A DNA stretch of 64,000 nucleotides, from NCBI RefSeq assembly GCF_002950945.1, contig NZ_CP012673.1, forward strand, positions 9,438,501-9,502,500, in the 5' to 3' direction. Below, piece by piece: positions 49,243-57,892 of the stretch; the first letter of the stretch is position 1, and each line of letters starts with the position of its first letter. Both the position numbers and the translations under genes were made by a program. The notes under the pieces are model-generated. The model saw only the letters and a list, made by a program, of their open reading frames with translations, was not told the DNA's origin and did no database searches. This stretch comes from Sorangium cellulosum (lineage in GTDB: Bacteria > Myxococcota_A > Polyangia > Polyangiales > Polyangiaceae).

Positions 49243-49408
49243 ACATGAAGGCGCAAGGCGCCTCCATTCACAATTGCGCACGACGAGTTGTCATGGACCG
49301 GGTGACCGCTCGGCCTGCGCCGCACGCAGGCCAGGGTCGGCGCGGGCGCGCCCTCCCCGCGCGCCCGCTCCGGATGGGAGAGGGCGGCAGATCGAGCGCG
49401 CCGCGCGG
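49243..49408. other. structured spacer between tRNA-Gln and tRNA-Asn
   Basis: 166 bases with two strong hairpins: perfect 10-bp arms 49342-49351/49359-49368 (GCGGGCGCGC and complement, seven-base loop) and GGCCTGCG-TGCGG-CGCAGGCC on the minus strand just after it. No Y RNA motif and no gene. Confidence 0.55.
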
Positions 49409-49481
49409 CTCCGGGGGCAGGAGTCGAACCTGCCTCTGCGGCTTCAGAGACCGCCGTCTTCGCCACATAGACGACCCCGGA
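49409..49481 (-). tRNA. tRNA-Gln(CTG)
   Basis: Acceptor TCCGGGG/CCCCGGA with U1-A72, typical of tRNA-Gln. D-arm GTCT-ATGTGGCGA-AGAC, anticodon stem GCGGT/GCCGC with loop CTCTGAA (anticodon CTG), T-arm GCAGG-TTCGACT-CCTGC, G73. Confidence 0.92.
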
Positions 49482-49492
49482 TCGCAATAAGG

Positions 49493-49566
49493 TGGACTCG
49501 AGAGGAATCGAACCTCCAGCCGTCCGCTTAAGAGGCGGCTGCTCTGACCAATTGAGCTACGAGTCC
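49493..49566 (-). tRNA. tRNA-Lys(CTT)
   Basis: Acceptor GGACTCG/CGAGTCC, D-arm GCTC-AATTGGTCA-GAGC, loop CTCTTAA (anticodon CTT), T-arm GGAGG-TTCGATT-CCTCT, A73. Pair 27-43 is a G-A mismatch. First gene of the minus-strand array; tRNA-Gln begins 11 bases later. Confidence 0.92.
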
Positions 49567-49962
49567 GCGCGGAGGGCGCACCTCCGCATTGCCTGCCGCA
49601 CCGGCAAGCCATTGCATTTCAAGAGCTCGAACCTCCGAAGCAGAAGAGCAAACAGCCAGAGCCGCCCGGGCTCACGAAGGCCTGATTGCACACACACGAA
49701 CCCCACGCGCGCCTCCACCGCCGCGCGCGCACCCATTCCCCTCAACAACAAAGGAGGCCGCGCGGCCCACCCAGGCAATCCCCGCACGTCACCCTGGACG
49801 TGAGATGTGGACGCCAGGGCTGCGCCCCCAGCGCAATCCCGTCAGGCCACCTGGCCGCCCGGAGAACGAGGCGAAATCAGCGCGCAGAAACGCCGAAGGC
49901 CGCCTGCGGTTCCCCGAGGCGGCCTTCGCAAACGTCGCGGATCGACGCGTGCCTTGCCGCCT
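49567..49962. other. upstream region of the tRNA array, no gene seen
   Basis: 396 bases between the small ORF at 49963 and tRNA-Lys. The promoter of the array should lie here on the minus strand, but I see no certain -35/-10 pair. Composition is less GC-rich between 49590 and 49700. No further tRNA is complete. Confidence 0.5.
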
Positions 49963-50139
49963 CTAGGCGCTATTCTCCGGGTTCTCGAGCTTCCGCGACA
50001 GGCAGACGCCGCCGAGACCGCCGGGATCATGCGCCAAGAGCTTGCCACCCTGCAGATGCTCCCATCCCATCGATGCTTTGGGCCCTTCGACCTTGGGCAG
50101 GGTGGAGATGCGCTGCGTGCTGTCGGAATGGCAAAGCAT
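49963..50139 (-). CDS. small hypothetical protein
   Basis: 58 residues from ATG 50139 with GAGAGGA seven bases upstream; a TTG slightly upstream behind AAGGAG is an alternative. It contains 'GWEHLQGGKLLAHDPGGLGG', is hydrophilic and has two Cys. The two good ribosome binding sites and unbiased composition favour a real gene. No family recognised. Confidence 0.5.
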   Translation of the reverse strand: MLCHSDSTQRISTLPKVEGPKASMGWEHLQGGKLLAHDPGGLGGVCLSRKLENPENSA

Positions 50140-50225
50140 GACGAATCCTCTCGTGCCCAATGAGTACTCTCCTTCGAGAGACTGCGCAATACAAAAGTTC
50201 CTTGGAGGGATTCTTTTTTTGCGGG

Positions 50226-50702
50226 CTACTCCGCACCGGGGTCGAGGCGGAATCGCTCGTTGCACCCGGCGCCCGAGACGACCACATGGCCGCCCTCCAC
50301 CTTCACGTGCACCTCGCTCGATCCCGGCCAGCGCAGCGCCACCACCGCTCGGCCGGTGCGCACGTCATAGTACGTCCGCTCGCGGTGGCTCACGCCGTTC
50401 AGGCACACGAACTCGTCGTTCACCATTTCATCGAAGACGGAGCCCGTGCCGTCGACGGAGGCGTCCACCACGAGCAGCCCCCCTTCGACGGATCCGGCCA
50501 CGCTGCGGAGTCCATGGCAACGCGCGGGCCAACCCCCCGAGTAACCGCCGGCCGCGACCACGAACCCCTCCGGCTTGCGCGGGAGGACCACTGGGTTCCG
50601 ATGGTGGGCATACGTCATGTAGCTGCGCGCGAAGATCCACGGCGGATCGCCCGCGCACGGGCGATCGCTCTCGCCTTTCGGCTCGCACAGGCCCCGCGCC
50701 AC
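50226..50702 (-). CDS. hypothetical protein, possibly the C-terminal part of a decayed gene
   Basis: 158 residues from a GTG at 50702; an in-frame TAG lies only a few codons upstream. It contains 'KPEGFVVAAGGYSGGWPARCHGL', 'GGLLVVDASVDGTGSVFDEMVNDEFVCL' and 'VALRWPGSSEVHVKVEGGHVVVSG', which look like beta strands of a secreted domain, yet there is no signal peptide. That, and the odd Cys-containing start ('ARGLCEPKGESDRPC'), suggest a truncated extracellular protein. Function unknown. Confidence 0.55.
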   Translation of the reverse strand: MARGLCEPKGESDRPCAGDPPWIFARSYMTYAHHRNPVVLPRKPEGFVVAAGGYSGGWPARCHGLRSVAGSVEGGLLVVDASVDGTGSVFDEMVNDEFVCLNGVSHRERTYYDVRTGRAVVALRWPGSSEVHVKVEGGHVVVSGAGCNERFRLDPGAE

Positions 50703-50711
50703 AGGGCATCG

Positions 50712-51800
50712 CTACCCCGCGCGAGGGCGCACCATGGCGCCGGCGCGCTCCGCCGCCGCCTCGGCGGAGCGCACGGCGGCGTCGATGCCGGAGCCGTGGA
50801 ACGCCGAGCCGGCGAGGAGCACGCCGCTGCCGGCGAGCGCCGCCTCGACCTCCTGGACGCGCGCGGCGTGCGCCGGGGTGGAGACCGGGAGCGCGCTCGC
50901 CCAGCGCGAGACCCACGCCCGCTCGGCGCCGCCGCGCACGGGGAGCACACGCGCGAGCGAAGCCTCGGCGCGCGCCGCCCAGCCGGCGTCGTCCAGCTGC
51001 TCCAGGTCGGCCGGCTCGGGGCGGAAGAAGAGGCGGAGCGTGACGTGGTCCGGAGGGGCGCGCCCCGCGAACTTCGAGGTGGTGAACGTGCACGCGCGGA
51101 AGCCGTGCCGCTGGTGCGCCGCGGCGACGATGAAGCCGGTGCCGTCGAGCGGATGCTCGATCGCGGCGCGCGGGTACACGAGCGACACGGTCACGCTGGA
51201 GAGGGTCGGCGCGCCGATGAGCGGGCGCGCCGGCTCGCCGAGCAGCGCGGCCGCGCCCGCGGCGTGGGTGGCGATCACCACCACGTCGGCGTCGATCGCG
51301 CCGCCGCCGGCGAAGTCGAGCCGGAGGCCGCCGGCCGCCCGCGCGAGCGACGCGACGGGGGTGGAGAGCCGCACGTCGGCGCCCGCCTCCACCGCCGCGC
51401 GCGCGAGGGCGTCGGTCAGGTGCGCCATGCCGAGGCGGAAGGTCCGGATCCCCTTGCCGAGCTCGTCGCGCGGCACCTGGAAGCCGAGGAACGCCGCCGC
51501 CTCGCCCGGCGCGAGCTCGCGCAGCGGTCCGCCGTCGTAGCCGAACGACCGCGACACCTCCTGGCCGACGAGCTCCTCGCCGACGCCGAGCGCGCCCGCG
51601 AGCGCCGGGACCGCCTCGCTGCGCGCGATGAACCCCTCGGCGCCGTGCTCGATCACGAAGCCGCCGGTCCGCTCGGTCCAGAGCTGCCCCCCGACACGCG
51701 GCGCCGCCTCGACGAGCGCCACCCGGTCGCCCGCCGCCGCGCGCCGGTACGCGACGATGCACCCGGCCAGACCACCTCCGACGATGACGACACGACGCAT
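50712..51800 (-). CDS. hemY: protoporphyrinogen oxidase (HemY type)
   Basis: 362 residues from ATG 51800. An FAD-binding Rossmann motif opens the protein ('VVIVGGGLAGCIVAYR'), followed by 'LVEAAPRVGGQLWTERTGGFVIEHGAEGF', the PPO version of the GG motif region. The C-terminal 'GVLLAGSAFHGSGIDAAVRSAEAAAE' is the conserved FAD-closing segment. The enzyme oxidises protoporphyrinogen IX to protoporphyrin IX with oxygen in haem synthesis, membrane-associated. It is about 100 residues shorter than typical HemY proteins (450-480), mainly in the middle, so substrate range might differ. No other haem gene is adjacent. Confidence 0.85.
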   Translation of the reverse strand: MRRVVIVGGGLAGCIVAYRRAAAGDRVALVEAAPRVGGQLWTERTGGFVIEHGAEGFIARSEAVPALAGALGVGEELVGQEVSRSFGYDGGPLRELAPGEAAAFLGFQVPRDELGKGIRTFRLGMAHLTDALARAAVEAGADVRLSTPVASLARAAGGLRLDFAGGGAIDADVVVIATHAAGAAALLGEPARPLIGAPTLSSVTVSLVYPRAAIEHPLDGTGFIVAAAHQRHGFRACTFTTSKFAGRAPPDHVTLRLFFRPEPADLEQLDDAGWAARAEASLARVLPVRGGAERAWVSRWASALPVSTPAHAARVQEVEAALAGSGVLLAGSAFHGSGIDAAVRSAEAAAERAGAMVRPRAG

Positions 51801-52071
51801 CGCCCGTCTATACCACGGGGCGCGACGCGGGGCCGATCGTGCCTTGAGCCTCGCCGCTCGTGACTTGAGCCTCGAAGAGGAGCCGCACCGCGCCGGGCGC
51901 CCGGCGAGGAGCAGCGATGTCCCCTCCCCGGCCCGCCTCGCCAGACGCCGAGTTCGTCGGCGACCGGCGCCGGACAGGCAAGGTGGACAGACGCCGCGCG
52001 CGCGGCGTCGACGCGCGAGCAGCGGACATCTCACCTGGTCTTCCACCCCGCCCCGGCCTAGGCTCCTCCCC
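51801..52071. other. divergent intergenic region hemY/malic enzyme
   Basis: 271 bases between two divergent genes. Both promoters should be here. No clear motif, repeat or small gene. Confidence 0.5.
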
Positions 52072-53793
52072 ATGGCGAGGATCTCCAAATACTTCGACAT
52101 CAAGAGAGACGCGCTCGGCCGCGAGTACATGGAGGTGTACCTCGACGGGATCGCGCTCCTCAGGCTGGTCATGACCAACAAGGGGACGGCCTTCACGCCC
52201 GAGGAGCGCGTGAGCCTCGGGCTCGACGGGCTGCTTCCGCCCCAGATCAACACCATGGATCAGCAGCTCGCCCGCGTCTACGGCGGGTTTCGACGCGAGC
52301 CGACGCCGATCGCCAAGTATCAATATCTGCGGGCGCTCCAGGAGCGCAACGAGATCCTCTTCTACGCGCTGCTCGAGCGGCACCTCGGGGAGATGCTCCC
52401 CATCGTCTACACGCCGACCGTGGGGGAGGCGGTGCAGCAGTTCAACTTCCTCTATCAGAGCGCGCGCGGCGTCTCGTTCTCTCCCCTCAACATCGACCGC
52501 GCCCGGCGCGCGCTCGCCGGCTTCCCCTGGGAAGACGTCCGCATGATCGTCGCGACCGACTCCTCTGCGATCCTCGGGATCGGCGACCAGGGTTACGGCG
52601 GGCTCGCCATCCCGATCGGCAAGCTCGCGCTCTACACCGCGGGCGGCGGCGTGAGCCCGTTCCACACGATGCCCGTGGTGCTCGACGTGGGGACGGACCG
52701 GGCCGACCTCATCCACGATCCCTTCTACCTCGGCGTCCGCCAGCGCCGCCTGCGTGGAGAGGCCTATTTCGATTTCTTCGACAGGTTCGTCGACGCCGTG
52801 AAGAACAGCTGCCCCCGGGCCGTCATCCAGTGGGAGGACCTCTCCAAGGAAGCCGCCTTCTCCGTGCTGGAGCGGTACCGGAAGGTGCTCCCGTCCTTCA
52901 ACGACGATATCCAGGGGACAGGGGCCGTCACGCTCGCGGGCGTGGCGAGCGCGTGCAGGCTGCGCGGCGAGTCGATCAAGGACCAATCGGTGGTGATCCT
53001 CGGCGCGGGCGCGGGCGGGATCGGCGTCGCATGGGCGATCTGCCAGGGCATGATCCGCGACGGCCTCACCGAGGAAGAGGCGCTCGCCCGCATCTTCGTC
53101 CTCGACTCGAAGGGGCTCATCACGAAGGGCCGCCCGGTGGAGGAGTACAAGCGCAAGTTCGCGCAAGATCCGGGGAAGATCGCCTCGTGGAAGACGGCCG
53201 GCGCGGTGCCGACGCTGCTCGAGACGATCCAGAACGCGCGCGCGACCGCGCTCATCGGGCTGTCGGGGCAGCCGCGCGCGTTCAGCGAGCCGATGATCCA
53301 GGCGATGGCCGAGAACGGCCCGCGGCCGATCATCTTCCCCCTCTCCAACCCGACGAGCTCGTGCGAGGCGCTGCCCGAGGAGATCCTCGCCCTGACGAAG
53401 GGCAGCGCGCTCGTCGCGACGGGCAGCCCGTTCGCGCCCGTGGAGATCGACGGCAAGACCCTCCCCATCGGGCAAGGCAACAACGCGTTCATCTTCCCGG
53501 GGCTCGGCTTCGGATCCATCCTGTCCGACGCCCGCGAGATCACGGACGGGATGGTGCTCGCGGCGGCCTACGCGCTCGTCGATTACACGGCGGAGAAGCA
53601 CCTCGACAACGGGCTCATCTATCCGCCCGTGGAGGAGCTCCAGGAGGTCTCCCAGCGGGTCGCCGTCGCCGTCATCCGGGCGGCGTTCGCGGACGGCGTC
53701 GCGACCAGCGCGAAGGTGGACGCCGAGCGCGCCGAGGCGTACGTGAAAGCGCGGTTCTGGCGGCCCAGGTACCTGCCGGTCGTGCGGGGATGA
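52072..53793 (+). CDS. maeA: NAD-dependent malic enzyme
   Basis: 573 residues, the length of the large-subunit (MaeA/SfcA) type. Conserved blocks: 'LPIVYTPTVGEAVQQFNFLY', 'VATDSSAILGIGDQGYGGLAIPIGKLALY' (active-site region), 'IQWEDLSKEAAF' (metal-binding E/D), 'PSFNDDIQGTGAVTLAG', the dinucleotide fold 'VVILGAGAGGIGVAWAI' and 'FPLSNPTSSCEALPE'. It decarboxylates malate to pyruvate with NAD as likely cofactor, in the cytoplasm, at the TCA cycle/gluconeogenesis node. ATG 52072 is the family start; no strong ribosome binding site is visible. Confidence 0.95.
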   Translation: MARISKYFDIKRDALGREYMEVYLDGIALLRLVMTNKGTAFTPEERVSLGLDGLLPPQINTMDQQLARVYGGFRREPTPIAKYQYLRALQERNEILFYALLERHLGEMLPIVYTPTVGEAVQQFNFLYQSARGVSFSPLNIDRARRALAGFPWEDVRMIVATDSSAILGIGDQGYGGLAIPIGKLALYTAGGGVSPFHTMPVVLDVGTDRADLIHDPFYLGVRQRRLRGEAYFDFFDRFVDAVKNSCPRAVIQWEDLSKEAAFSVLERYRKVLPSFNDDIQGTGAVTLAGVASACRLRGESIKDQSVVILGAGAGGIGVAWAICQGMIRDGLTEEEALARIFVLDSKGLITKGRPVEEYKRKFAQDPGKIASWKTAGAVPTLLETIQNARATALIGLSGQPRAFSEPMIQAMAENGPRPIIFPLSNPTSSCEALPEEILALTKGSALVATGSPFAPVEIDGKTLPIGQGNNAFIFPGLGFGSILSDAREITDGMVLAAAYALVDYTAEKHLDNGLIYPPVEELQEVSQRVAVAVIRAAFADGVATSAKVDAERAEAYVKARFWRPRYLPVVRG

Positions 53794-53834
53794 CGAGGAC
53801 CCGCCCCGGGAAGCCGGCGCGCGCGAGCGCCGGC

Positions 53835-54248
53835 TCAGCTGAGCTGCGCCAGGAACTTCCGGAGCTGCTGCGACTCCACCATCGTCATCACCGGGACGAG
53901 CCACGCCTCCAGCGACGTGGCGTCGCGAAACGCCTTCCGGCTCGAGTTGTGCGCGTCCCGGATCAGCCGCTCCACCTGGAGCCCGAGGATCGCGTTCGTC
54001 ACCGGCAGCAGGTAGGCCGTCCGATGCACCGTGGCGTTCTGGACGCGCATCATCTCCAGGAACTTCTCCGCGCTCTCGGGCGCGAGCACGTCGACCTGGA
54101 GCAGCTCGATGCAGACGATGGCCCCGTGCCGGTTCTGGGTCACGATCCCCTGGATCCGGGCGATGCACGCGTCGACCTCCCCGGGCGGGAGCGGTGATCC
54201 AAGCCTCACCTCGATGAGGCGACCGGCCCTATTGTCGACGGAGTACAT
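53835..54248 (-). CDS. STAS-like small regulatory protein (putative)
   Basis: 137 residues from ATG 54248. The pattern of a short strand ('RLIEVRLGSPL'), helix ('GEVDACIARIQGIVTQ'), strand ('GAIVCIELLQVDVL') and helix ('SAEKFLEMMRVQN') resembles a STAS/SpoIIAA-like fold, with the rest helical. No transmembrane segment. I cannot name the family with certainty. It converges on the malic enzyme gene (42-base gap). Confidence 0.65.
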   Translation of the reverse strand: MYSVDNRAGRLIEVRLGSPLPPGEVDACIARIQGIVTQNRHGAIVCIELLQVDVLAPESAEKFLEMMRVQNATVHRTAYLLPVTNAILGLQVERLIRDAHNSSRKAFRDATSLEAWLVPVMTMVESQQLRKFLAQLS

Positions 54249-54404
54249 GAGCAAGGCTACCCTAGCGTAGACGTTCGAGCCGGAGCGCGTCAATCCACGG
54301 CAAATCTCTGCTCGTACGCGCGCACACGCCCACGTCGCTTTTATCGAGCAGCCTTGGACGCTGCCGGCGCCGCGCCGGTCGCCGGTCCTGTCGTCAGTCC
54401 AGAG

Positions 54405-54434
54405 GCGTCGACATGCGTCGACATGCGTCGACAT
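54405..54434. repeat. three tandem copies of GCGTCGACAT
   Basis: Exactly three direct 10-bp copies in the spacer between the STAS-like gene and the following minus-strand gene. Each contains the palindrome GTCGAC. Meaning unknown. Confidence 0.85.
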
Positions 54435-54492
54435 CGGGCGGCCGACATCGATACGACGGCGATCGCGCAAGGAAACGCCCGAGACGGTCTGG

Positions 54493-55959
54493 TCACACGT
54501 CCGAGGAGAAGATCACCTTGCCGGCGCGCGCCTCTTCCTCGGACGCCGCCTCCCGCTCGGCCTCGACGGCCTTGGCCTCGAGCTCCAGATCGGGAAAACG
54601 GTACCGGATCCCCTCGCCCGACTCGAGGTCGACGTCGCCCCCGAGCGCCGCCACCTCGCGGGTGATCTCCTCGGAGCGCGGCGCCTCCCCGGCCGCGTCC
54701 TGCCAGGCCCGCTGCAGCACGGCGTCCGTGATCGGCTCCCGGCGCTGCCCGGCCCCGACGCGGGTGAGGATCGCCCGCAGCACCGCCCGCCGGGCGTTCT
54801 GCCGGGCGAGCCGCCGCCGCTTCAGCGGGCGCAGCAGCGCGCGGCCGAGCGGCAGCGCGAAGAGCGCGAGCGAGAAGACGAGCGGCACCACGCCGAGCGC
54901 GACCGCCGTCTCGCCGCCCGGCAGCGCCGACATCGGCAGCCCGCGGGCGAGCAGCCCCAGGTTGTCGATCGTGAGGTGCGCCTCCAGCGCGTAGAGGCTC
55001 ATCAGCAGGTTGAACCCGTTGAGCGCCACGATGAGCGCGTTCACCCCCGCGCCGTTCCCCGTGAGCGGCGGCAGCTCCTCGCGCTTCGACCAGACCGGCG
55101 GCGGCGGCGGCGACGACGACCACACGTCCGCCGCCGTCCTGCGGATCGCCTCGAACCGGTAGACGATGCCCCCCTCCTCCGACACGTCCACCGTGCCGTC
55201 GTAGTCGAGCATCAGCCGCGCCATCATCGGGTCCGCCTCGTCGCGGGGCAGCCCCGTCACGCGCATCACGTCGGCGAGCCCGATCCGGCCCCGCTGCGCG
55301 CGGATCTCCGCGAGCACGAGCTTCTCGGTCTCGAGCGGATCGCGCGGGGCGGGCGCCGGGCCGAAGAAGAAGCGGTTCACCTTCTCGTAGAAGGGCGTCT
55401 CGTCCTTCTTCGGCGCGAACGCCCGGCGCTCGGCGTACGGCGAGGACGACGACCACGCCGGCTCCGCCGTCCACACGAACGGCGAGAAGGGGTGGAACGT
55501 CCAGAAGAGCGCGTCGACCACCAGACGGAACAGGAAGTAGCCGGCGAACGATCCGGAGAAGCTGCCGCCCTCGCGCGAGTCGCTGCTCGATCGGGCGAAC
55601 ATCTGCGCGATCAGGATCGCCATGAAGATCGCGACGTAGGCGATCAGCACGATCGCGATCCACGCGCGGACGACGAAGCGGGCCACGCCGGCGGCGCCGC
55701 GGAGGACCGCGCCGAGCGCGCGCTGGACGCGCGTGCGGGTCTCCCACGGCTTGGTGAAGCCGTGCGGGAAGCGGAAGAGCAGCTCGCCCTCGGTCGTCGC
55801 CTTGAGGTGGCCGCGGTACTCGCTGACCAGGAAATGCAGCCCGCTCTCGGCGTCGCGCAGCGGCAGGCCGCTCCTCGCCGACGCGTCCGCGAGCGTGAGA
55901 TCGCCGGTGTGCCCGCGCAGGGCGGACTCCAGGATGCCGGCGGCGCGGCGGGCGTCCAT
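54493..55959 (-). CDS. conserved membrane protein with winged-helix-like segments
   Basis: 488 residues from ATG 55959. The N-terminal 75 residues ('LTLADASARSGLPLRDAESGLHFLVSEY') and a central segment ('GLADVMRVTGLPRDEADPMMARLMLDYDGTVDV') look like winged-helix modules with the order helix-turn-helix then a beta pair. Transmembrane helices lie near 100-130, 160, 315 and 360-385. The C-terminal 'PITDAVLQRAWQDAAGEAPRSEEITREVAALGGDVD' is a third such module. Proteins of this plan occur in cyanobacteria and myxobacteria without assigned function. A membrane regulator is plausible. The gene follows ppx on the same strand after about 220 bases. Confidence 0.75.
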   Translation of the reverse strand: MDARRAAGILESALRGHTGDLTLADASARSGLPLRDAESGLHFLVSEYRGHLKATTEGELLFRFPHGFTKPWETRTRVQRALGAVLRGAAGVARFVVRAWIAIVLIAYVAIFMAILIAQMFARSSSDSREGGSFSGSFAGYFLFRLVVDALFWTFHPFSPFVWTAEPAWSSSSPYAERRAFAPKKDETPFYEKVNRFFFGPAPAPRDPLETEKLVLAEIRAQRGRIGLADVMRVTGLPRDEADPMMARLMLDYDGTVDVSEEGGIVYRFEAIRRTAADVWSSSPPPPPVWSKREELPPLTGNGAGVNALIVALNGFNLLMSLYALEAHLTIDNLGLLARGLPMSALPGGETAVALGVVPLVFSLALFALPLGRALLRPLKRRRLARQNARRAVLRAILTRVGAGQRREPITDAVLQRAWQDAAGEAPRSEEITREVAALGGDVDLESGEGIRYRFPDLELEAKAVEAEREAASEEEARAGKVIFSSDV

Positions 55960-56177
55960 CAGCTTCGGCGTTTGCAGTGTCAACGGTCGCTCGCGTTCGT
56001 TCAGCGGTGGGACGGCCGCGTTCGTCGTACGGTACGGCCGCGCTCGGTCGCGGGGACAAGACTGCCCCCGGTACCTGGCTTCATGGTGGCGCGCCGGGCG
56101 CCGCGCAAAGGCCGCGGCGATTTTTTCGGCGTCTGATGGCGTCTGCTGACGTCTGCTTCCGACGTCTGATCCCGGCG

Positions 56178-57842
56178 TCAGCCGCCCGCGGTCGCCGCGG
56201 CGAGCGGCGGGTGCGATCTCGGCGAGGCGTCGACGATCCGCACCTCCAGGCCGAGCGCTTCGCGCAGCATCCCGGCCTTGGCGACCACCGTCCACTCCTC
56301 GAGCGCACGGTCCTCCCCGCCTTGCACCTCGAGCACCAGCGTGTCGTTCTCGATGCGGCCGGTCACCTCCGCGACCTTGGCGCGGTGCTCGCGATCGAGC
56401 GCGTCCGCGATGCGCAGGATCGACGCCATCGCCTTCACCTTGGCGCGCGCCTCGCGCGAGAGCGCGCGGAAGTTGTCGTGCTCCATGCTGGGCGGGGACT
56501 TGCGGTGGTAGCGCGCGATGTTCGCGACGAGCGCGCGCTCCTCCGGGGAGAGGCCCATGAGGTCGCTGTGGATGATGATGTAGTAGCTGTGCTTGTGGTG
56601 CCCCTCGTACCGGACGAAGTCGCCGACGTCGTGCAGCAGGGCCGCCGCGCGCAGGAGGATCCGGTCGCGCGGGCCGAGGCGGTGGCGCGGGGCGAGGTCG
56701 TCGAAGAGCCGCTCGGCGAAGCGGGCCACGAGGGCGCCGTGCTGCTCGTCGAAGTGGTAGCGGCGGCCGAGCCGGGTGCAGGCGTCGCTGACGGCGGCGG
56801 CCTCGCCGCGGAAATCGGGCCCGACGAAGTGGGCGTGGGCGAGGTCGACGAGCACGCCCTCCTTGAGGCCGACGCCGGGCGCGACGATGAGCGGCTGCGC
56901 GAACGCCTGGGCGATGCGGCCCAGGACCGTCGCGGCGGGGACGATGGTGTCGGCGCGGTCGGGGCGGAGCCCGTAGATCTGCGCGCGCTCCTCGGGCGTG
57001 CGCGCCGACATCTCGTCGAGCAGGCGCGACATCGCGGCCACGTCGATGGACCGCCCCTCGGCCGGCGAGCCCGGCGCCGGGCAGAGGTCCGCGAGCGTCT
57101 CGATGTTGCCGCCCGTGCCGACGAGCAGGTCGATCCCGGAGCCCGCCCGCTCGCCGAGCAGCTCCACGATCTCGCGCGTCGCCTCGACCATGACGCGGTC
57201 GACGTACTCCTCGATGAGCCGCCGGTGGCTCGCGTCGATGGGGCGGCGGTCCTCGAGGAACGTCTCGACCATGCGCACCGTGCCCACGGGGAGCGAGCGC
57301 GAGAAGACCGCGCCGCGGCCGCGCAGCAGGGTGAGCTCGGTGGAGCCGCCGCCGATGTCGACGAGCAGCGCCGTCCGCTCGCCGAGCGCGATGCGCTCGC
57401 GGACGGCGAGCTGGACGAGCCGCGCCTCCTCGACGCCCTCGATGACCTCGATGTGGACGCCGGCCTCGCGCGCGGCGCGCTCGACGAAGAGGTCTCCGTT
57501 CTGGGCCTCGCGCGCGGCGCTCGTCGCCACGGCGCGGTAGCGGTCGACCTTGGCGGCGTCCATGGCGGCGCGGAAGCGCCGGAGCGCCTCGCAGGCGGCG
57601 CCGATCACGCCCGACTCGAGCCGGCCCTTCGTGAAGACGTCGTGCCCGAGACGCACGGACGCGCGGTCGACGTGGACGTCCCGGAACGGGTGGAAGCGCG
57701 GCCCCTCGAGCGGCCCGTTCGCGGGCCCGGGGAGCGCCGGGTCCCAGCCGGCGCCGAACGCCCCGAGCGCCGGAGGGTCGACGTCGACGATGCGAAGCCG
57801 TATCGCGTTGGATCCGATGTCGATCGCAGCGAGCCGCGCCAT
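56178..57842 (-). CDS. ppx: Ppx/GppA phosphatase with HD-type C-terminal domain
   Basis: 554 residues. The N-terminal ASKHA fold has 'LAAIDIGSNAIRLRI' (phosphate loop 1), 'YRAVATSAAREAQNG', 'LLVDIGGGSTELTLL' (loop 2) and 'LVGTGGNIETLADL'. Residues about 330-520 are an HD-like domain with 'LLHDVGDFV', 'HKHSYYII' and 'ILRIADALDREH'. Enzymes of this family hydrolyse inorganic polyphosphate and/or pppGpp, which links it to the stringent response; which substrate is used here cannot be read from sequence. Divergent from the small lipoprotein gene at 57893 with a 50-base gap. Confidence 0.93.
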   Translation of the reverse strand: MARLAAIDIGSNAIRLRIVDVDPPALGAFGAGWDPALPGPANGPLEGPRFHPFRDVHVDRASVRLGHDVFTKGRLESGVIGAACEALRRFRAAMDAAKVDRYRAVATSAAREAQNGDLFVERAAREAGVHIEVIEGVEEARLVQLAVRERIALGERTALLVDIGGGSTELTLLRGRGAVFSRSLPVGTVRMVETFLEDRRPIDASHRRLIEEYVDRVMVEATREIVELLGERAGSGIDLLVGTGGNIETLADLCPAPGSPAEGRSIDVAAMSRLLDEMSARTPEERAQIYGLRPDRADTIVPAATVLGRIAQAFAQPLIVAPGVGLKEGVLVDLAHAHFVGPDFRGEAAAVSDACTRLGRRYHFDEQHGALVARFAERLFDDLAPRHRLGPRDRILLRAAALLHDVGDFVRYEGHHKHSYYIIIHSDLMGLSPEERALVANIARYHRKSPPSMEHDNFRALSREARAKVKAMASILRIADALDREHRAKVAEVTGRIENDTLVLEVQGGEDRALEEWTVVAKAGMLREALGLEVRIVDASPRSHPPLAAATAGG

Positions 57843-57892
57843 GTCGGGAGAAGTAGCGAAGCTCCGGGCCGTTGGCTACTCTCATCCCGCTC

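Noticed and set aside
46156..49566. tRNA array as part of an integrated phage or an integron attC array.
   Set aside because: No integrase, structural phage gene or attachment-site duplication is seen nearby, and the units do not have attC sequence features.
49615..49660. A GAGCTCGAACCTCC segment resembling a T-arm of another tRNA.
   Set aside because: No acceptor, anticodon or D-arm can be built around it.
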